DNA of 10,933 bases from Hepatocystis sp. ex Piliocolobus tephrosceles (Eukaryota > Apicomplexa > Aconoidasida > Haemosporida > Plasmodiidae): the NCBI GenBank assembly GCA_902459845.2, contig CABPSV020000115.1:8140-19072 (forward strand). The letters are read 5' to 3'. A program made the position numbers and the translations under genes. This document shows positions 8,160-10,933 of the stretch, piece after piece; positions within the stretch are counted from its first letter, which is position 1, and the number at the start of each line of letters is the position of its first letter. The notes beneath the pieces were generated by a model. That model saw only the letters and a list, made by a program, of their open reading frames with translations, was not told the origin of the DNA and searched no databases.

Positions 8160-10268
8160 CTAATTGGAAAAGAGGAAAATTTTTTGTTTTGTAAATATGT
8201 CTTTGTAATATTTAATAAGAAGTATAAATGACTTAAAATTTTCTTTTTTAATATATGAAATGTCTTCATCAAACTGTACAATGAATTTTCCATTTTTTGC
8301 AAAAGGTTTGATTATACATCCTACCTGGTTTATTTTAAAATTTGTTTTATTTTGCAAATAATCTGCATCGGCAAGGTAAATTTTTTTATTTACGTAGGAA
8401 TTAACTTGATTTGAACAAGTAAACATATTTTTACATAACAAGGTATAATTATCAACGACTCTTTCGATATGTCCTATTTTATCACTTTCCTTCATTATTT
8501 TAAAATTTTCAAACCCTTCATAACATTTTAAACTTGGTTTCATATTAACAATAAATGTGTTATTATCATTATTTTTTTTATGTTGCTGATTATAATTTTT
8601 TTTATTATCATTAATTATGTCAACTATTATTCCATGTAAACATATTCTACAATTTATATTTTCATCGTTCTTTAAAAATATACATTTTTCATTTGAGATG
8701 CTATAAATTTTTTTTTTTAATATTACTAAAAAGTATATTTCATCATAATTACTCGTACCGCTATTTACAGCATTATTTATATCATCACTTGAACCATTAT
8801 TTGTATCATTGAAGTTATTGTCAAGCTCCTCAATAAACAAATAATTTCCATTTCTGTCAAAACCTGCAACGTTAATATCATCTGAACCGTTTATTGGTGT
8901 ACAAGCTGAATTATTTATAGATTTAATTTTTTTAAAAAAATAGCCATAACACGGAGAAGAAGAAAAACCAATTATACAAGTTAATAATTCTGAACTGTTA
9001 ATATTTTTTTTGTAAAATTCTACTAAATTTACTTTACATATAAACATAGAAAAATAATGTATTTTTGTATGTTCATGAACAATAATACCTCTTTCAACTT
9101 TTTTCAAATTTTTTAAATTATCATGCGAAATTAATAAAGATAATCTATCACCCTCATACCCTTCTTCTTTTTTTTTTTTAAAGCTTTGAATATCTTTTAT
9201 TTTACCTTTTATATTCAGAGGTAATATAATAACATTACAATTAATTTTTATTATACCTTTTATCACAGTACCTGTATAAGCAATACCTTTACTTTTTATT
9301 TCAAAGTTATGATCAAACCAAAAATAAAACTCTTCCATTGTTAACTTTTTTTTTCTTTCTGGTATTTTAATAATAGTTGTTAATAAATTTATTAAACCAT
9401 CTATGTTTAAATTTTTTTTTTGTTCTACGCTTTTGTCATTACTTCCTTTTTCGGCATCTGTAACACAAGTAGTAGTGTCATCTTTTTCAGTACTCACTCT
9501 TTTAGCATCAGCACATAGACCAATAATATAATATTTTAATTTCCTTAAACGAGTTTTATCTAATGCTTGGATTATTTTTTTCTTCATATCTATTATTTTT
9601 TTTTCTCTTTCATTAATTGGAATCAAATCAATTTTATTTAATATAATAATAATATCACTATTAACAATTTCACATAAAACTAAACATTCTATTGTTTGTT
9701 TTTGTATTCCTTTATTAATATCTATGACTAAAAAAATTAAATCTGTTATTTCAGCTCCCATTATTATACACTTTAATAAAGACTGATGTCCAGGACAATC
9801 AACTAAACATACTTGTATAACTTCATATTTTTGTTCTTCTTGTATGTTTAGAATGTCCTTTCCATTTTTTGTATTTATACTATAACTTGAGTAATCTAAT
9901 GAATTAATTATATTTTCTATCTTTTCATTTGTTTCTTTTTTTTCTTCTTTTATATTATTTACTTTTTTACAATCTATAGTTTCTTTTTTTTCTTGTTCTT
10001 TTTCTTTTTTAAATTTTATATCATCACTTAATATGTCAGCTGTTTTATCAAATTTTAAATTAACGTTTATATTAGCCTGTTCATTATGATTAATTATTTT
10101 TTTTTTTATATAAAAAGATGAAAAACCCAAATCAATAGTTATTTTTCTTTCTTGGCTTTGCTTATGTTTATCTAATGCACAGGTACTTAGGACTTCGCTC
10201 AAACATCTGCATAAACTTGTCTTACCTGAGTCTACATGTCCCAACACACCCACATTAACGTTAATCAT
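8160..10268 (-). CDS. selB: Selenocysteine-specific elongation factor SelB/eEFSec, 702 aa
   Basis: This GTPase brings selenocysteyl-tRNA to ribosomes at UGA codons that are recoded by a SECIS element. The order of motifs fits eukaryotic eEFSec: G1 GHVDSGKTS (10-18), a switch I region DKHKQSQERKITIDLGFSSF (33-52), G3 DCPGH (157-161), G4 NKID (211-214) and a G5-like segment near 248-255. Then follow beta-barrel domains 2 and 3 (about 312-540, with KGIAYTGTVIKG and GDRLSLLISH) and the eEFSec-type fourth domain (GHIERVVDNY at 599-608; VGCIIKPFAKNGKF at 649-662; ending in IKYYKDIF). The human protein is about 600 residues; the extra length comes from Lys/Glu- and Asn-rich inserts at 53-150, 256-285, 455-505 and 550-570. 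The family's Arg-Gly-Ile-Thr before the switch is Arg-Lys-Ile-Thr here (Lys42). An in-frame TAA five codons upstream of the ATG fixes the start. Single exon. Confidence 0.96.
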   Translation of the reverse strand: MINVNVGVLGHVDSGKTSLCRCLSEVLSTCALDKHKQSQERKITIDLGFSSFYIKKKIINHNEQANINVNLKFDKTADILSDDIKFKKEKEQEKKETIDCKKVNNIKEEKKETNEKIENIINSLDYSSYSINTKNGKDILNIQEEQKYEVIQVCLVDCPGHQSLLKCIIMGAEITDLIFLVIDINKGIQKQTIECLVLCEIVNSDIIIILNKIDLIPINEREKKIIDMKKKIIQALDKTRLRKLKYYIIGLCADAKRVSTEKDDTTTCVTDAEKGSNDKSVEQKKNLNIDGLINLLTTIIKIPERKKKLTMEEFYFWFDHNFEIKSKGIAYTGTVIKGIIKINCNVIILPLNIKGKIKDIQSFKKKKEEGYEGDRLSLLISHDNLKNLKKVERGIIVHEHTKIHYFSMFICKVNLVEFYKKNINSSELLTCIIGFSSSPCYGYFFKKIKSINNSACTPINGSDDINVAGFDRNGNYLFIEELDNNFNDTNNGSSDDINNAVNSGTSNYDEIYFLVILKKKIYSISNEKCIFLKNDENINCRICLHGIIVDIINDNKKNYNQQHKKNNDNNTFIVNMKPSLKCYEGFENFKIMKESDKIGHIERVVDNYTLLCKNMFTCSNQVNSYVNKKIYLADADYLQNKTNFKINQVGCIIKPFAKNGKFIVQFDEDISYIKKENFKSFILLIKYYKDIFTKQKIFLFSN

Positions 10269-10298
10269 GGATGCGCTAGTTTATGTTTATATATATAA

Positions 10299-10382
10299 AA
10301 ATATGTGTGTATATATATATATATATATAAATATGTGCGTATCTATATATAAATATGTACGTATATATATAAATATGTGCGT
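10299..10382. repeat. Four AAATATGTGCGT-like 12-mers in TA spacers
   Basis: Cores start at 10299 (AAATATGTGTGT), 10329 (AAATATGTGCGT), 10351 (AAATATGTACGT) and 10371 (AAATATGTGCGT). They are separated by TA-rich spacers, with starts 30, 22 and 20 bases apart, and lie 31 to 114 bases upstream of the selB start codon. Confidence 0.8.
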
Positions 10383-10497
10383 ATATATATATATACAAAC
10401 ACATAATTATAATTGGCTTAACTAAAACTCATGTTTTTTATTTTTTTTATTTATATATTTATTTATGATTTTATTTTTTCAATTGTTTTTCATTTGT

Positions 10498-10552
10498 TTA
10501 ATCAGTAGTTAATCAGTAGTTAATCAGTAGTTAATCAGTTGTTAATCAGTTG
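10498..10552. repeat. Tandem 11-base repeat, five copies (TTAATCAGTAG/TTG)
   Basis: Five units of 11 bases stand head to tail: three TTAATCAGTAG followed by two TTAATCAGTTG, and then a partial TTAAT that runs into a T tract. They lie 230 to 284 bases upstream of the selB start. Confidence 0.92.
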
Positions 10553-10858
10553 TTAATTTTTTTTTTTTTTTTTCTTTTTTTTTCCACCAAAACTGTTCGC
10601 ATTAGTATATATTCATTTACCTCAAGTGATGTTTTGTTGTTATTTTACATATTCATAATATTTTATGTTTATAGGCTAACTTATTTTTGCAAACATATCT
10701 ACACATACATGAATTTATGAATTATTTCATTTTTCTCTAAAAAAAAATAGTTATGCGTAATTAATTGTTTGAATATGCGAATGTAAGTTTCAGGTATACA
10801 GTCGTAACATATGTATTAAAACATAATTACCTTTCTCAAGACCTTACAAAAAAAATTG

Positions 10859-10900
10859 TATATATACATATATACATATATACATATATACATATATACA
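10859..10900. repeat. TATACATA tandem array
   Basis: An 8-base TATACATA unit is repeated about five times and then passes into TACATACATGCG. It is a simple-sequence array with no coding content seen. Confidence 0.8.
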
Positions 10901-10933
10901 TACATGCGTACATAAATGCACAATCCCGTTTTC

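Larger units (their letters stand above)
10269..10933. other. Upstream region of selB, repeat rich, no gene seen
   Basis: I see no gene in this stretch. It holds the presumed promoter and leader of the minus-strand selB gene. It has a TA-rich array with four AAATATGTGCGT-like cores directly upstream of the ATG, an 11-base tandem repeat, a T tract at about 10557-10573 and a TATACATA array near the right edge. The region might be shared with a divergent gene beyond the window. Confidence 0.7.

Overview
The window is nuclear DNA of a malaria parasite (genus Plasmodium). It is extremely A+T rich, carries many uninterrupted A or T runs of 20 to 51 bases and much TA microsatellite, and has short GT-AG introns with T-rich acceptors. 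Its coding regions are rich in Asn, Lys and Ile with low-complexity inserts. The species cannot be fixed by reading alone; the homopolymer lengths would suit P. malariae, P. ovale or an avian parasite, but that is inference.

Layout. (1) 1-901: gene-free and homopolymer rich, holding the presumed promoter and 5' leader of the next gene. (2) 902-4824, plus strand: a 13-exon gene that I reassembled into one continuous 603-residue frame and identify as dolichol kinase, the ER enzyme that makes dolichyl phosphate for N-glycans, GPI anchors and C-mannosylation. (3) 4980-6489, plus strand, only 155 bases downstream: a 6-exon gene for a 225-residue protein with two membrane segments, not recognised. 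(4) 6490-7088: T-rich intergenic DNA. (5) 7089-7808, plus strand: a single-exon gene for a 239-residue secreted coiled-coil protein of unknown function. (6) 7809-8159: a convergent spacer with an A30 and a T49 tract. (7) 8160-10268, minus strand: a single-exon gene for the selenocysteine-specific elongation factor (SelB/eEFSec). (8) 10269-10933: the upstream region of selB, with several tandem repeats.

The genes do not form an evident pathway. One serves glycolipid carrier synthesis in the ER, one serves selenoprotein translation in the cytosol, and two encode lineage proteins of unknown role. I found no mobile element, CRISPR array, tRNA, rRNA or candidate novel multi-gene system. The items most worth checking are the departures from the usual CTP-site residues in the dolichol kinase, an intron of 132 bases that is in frame and stop-free, a repeated placement of A tracts just after splice donors, and the two unrecognised genes.
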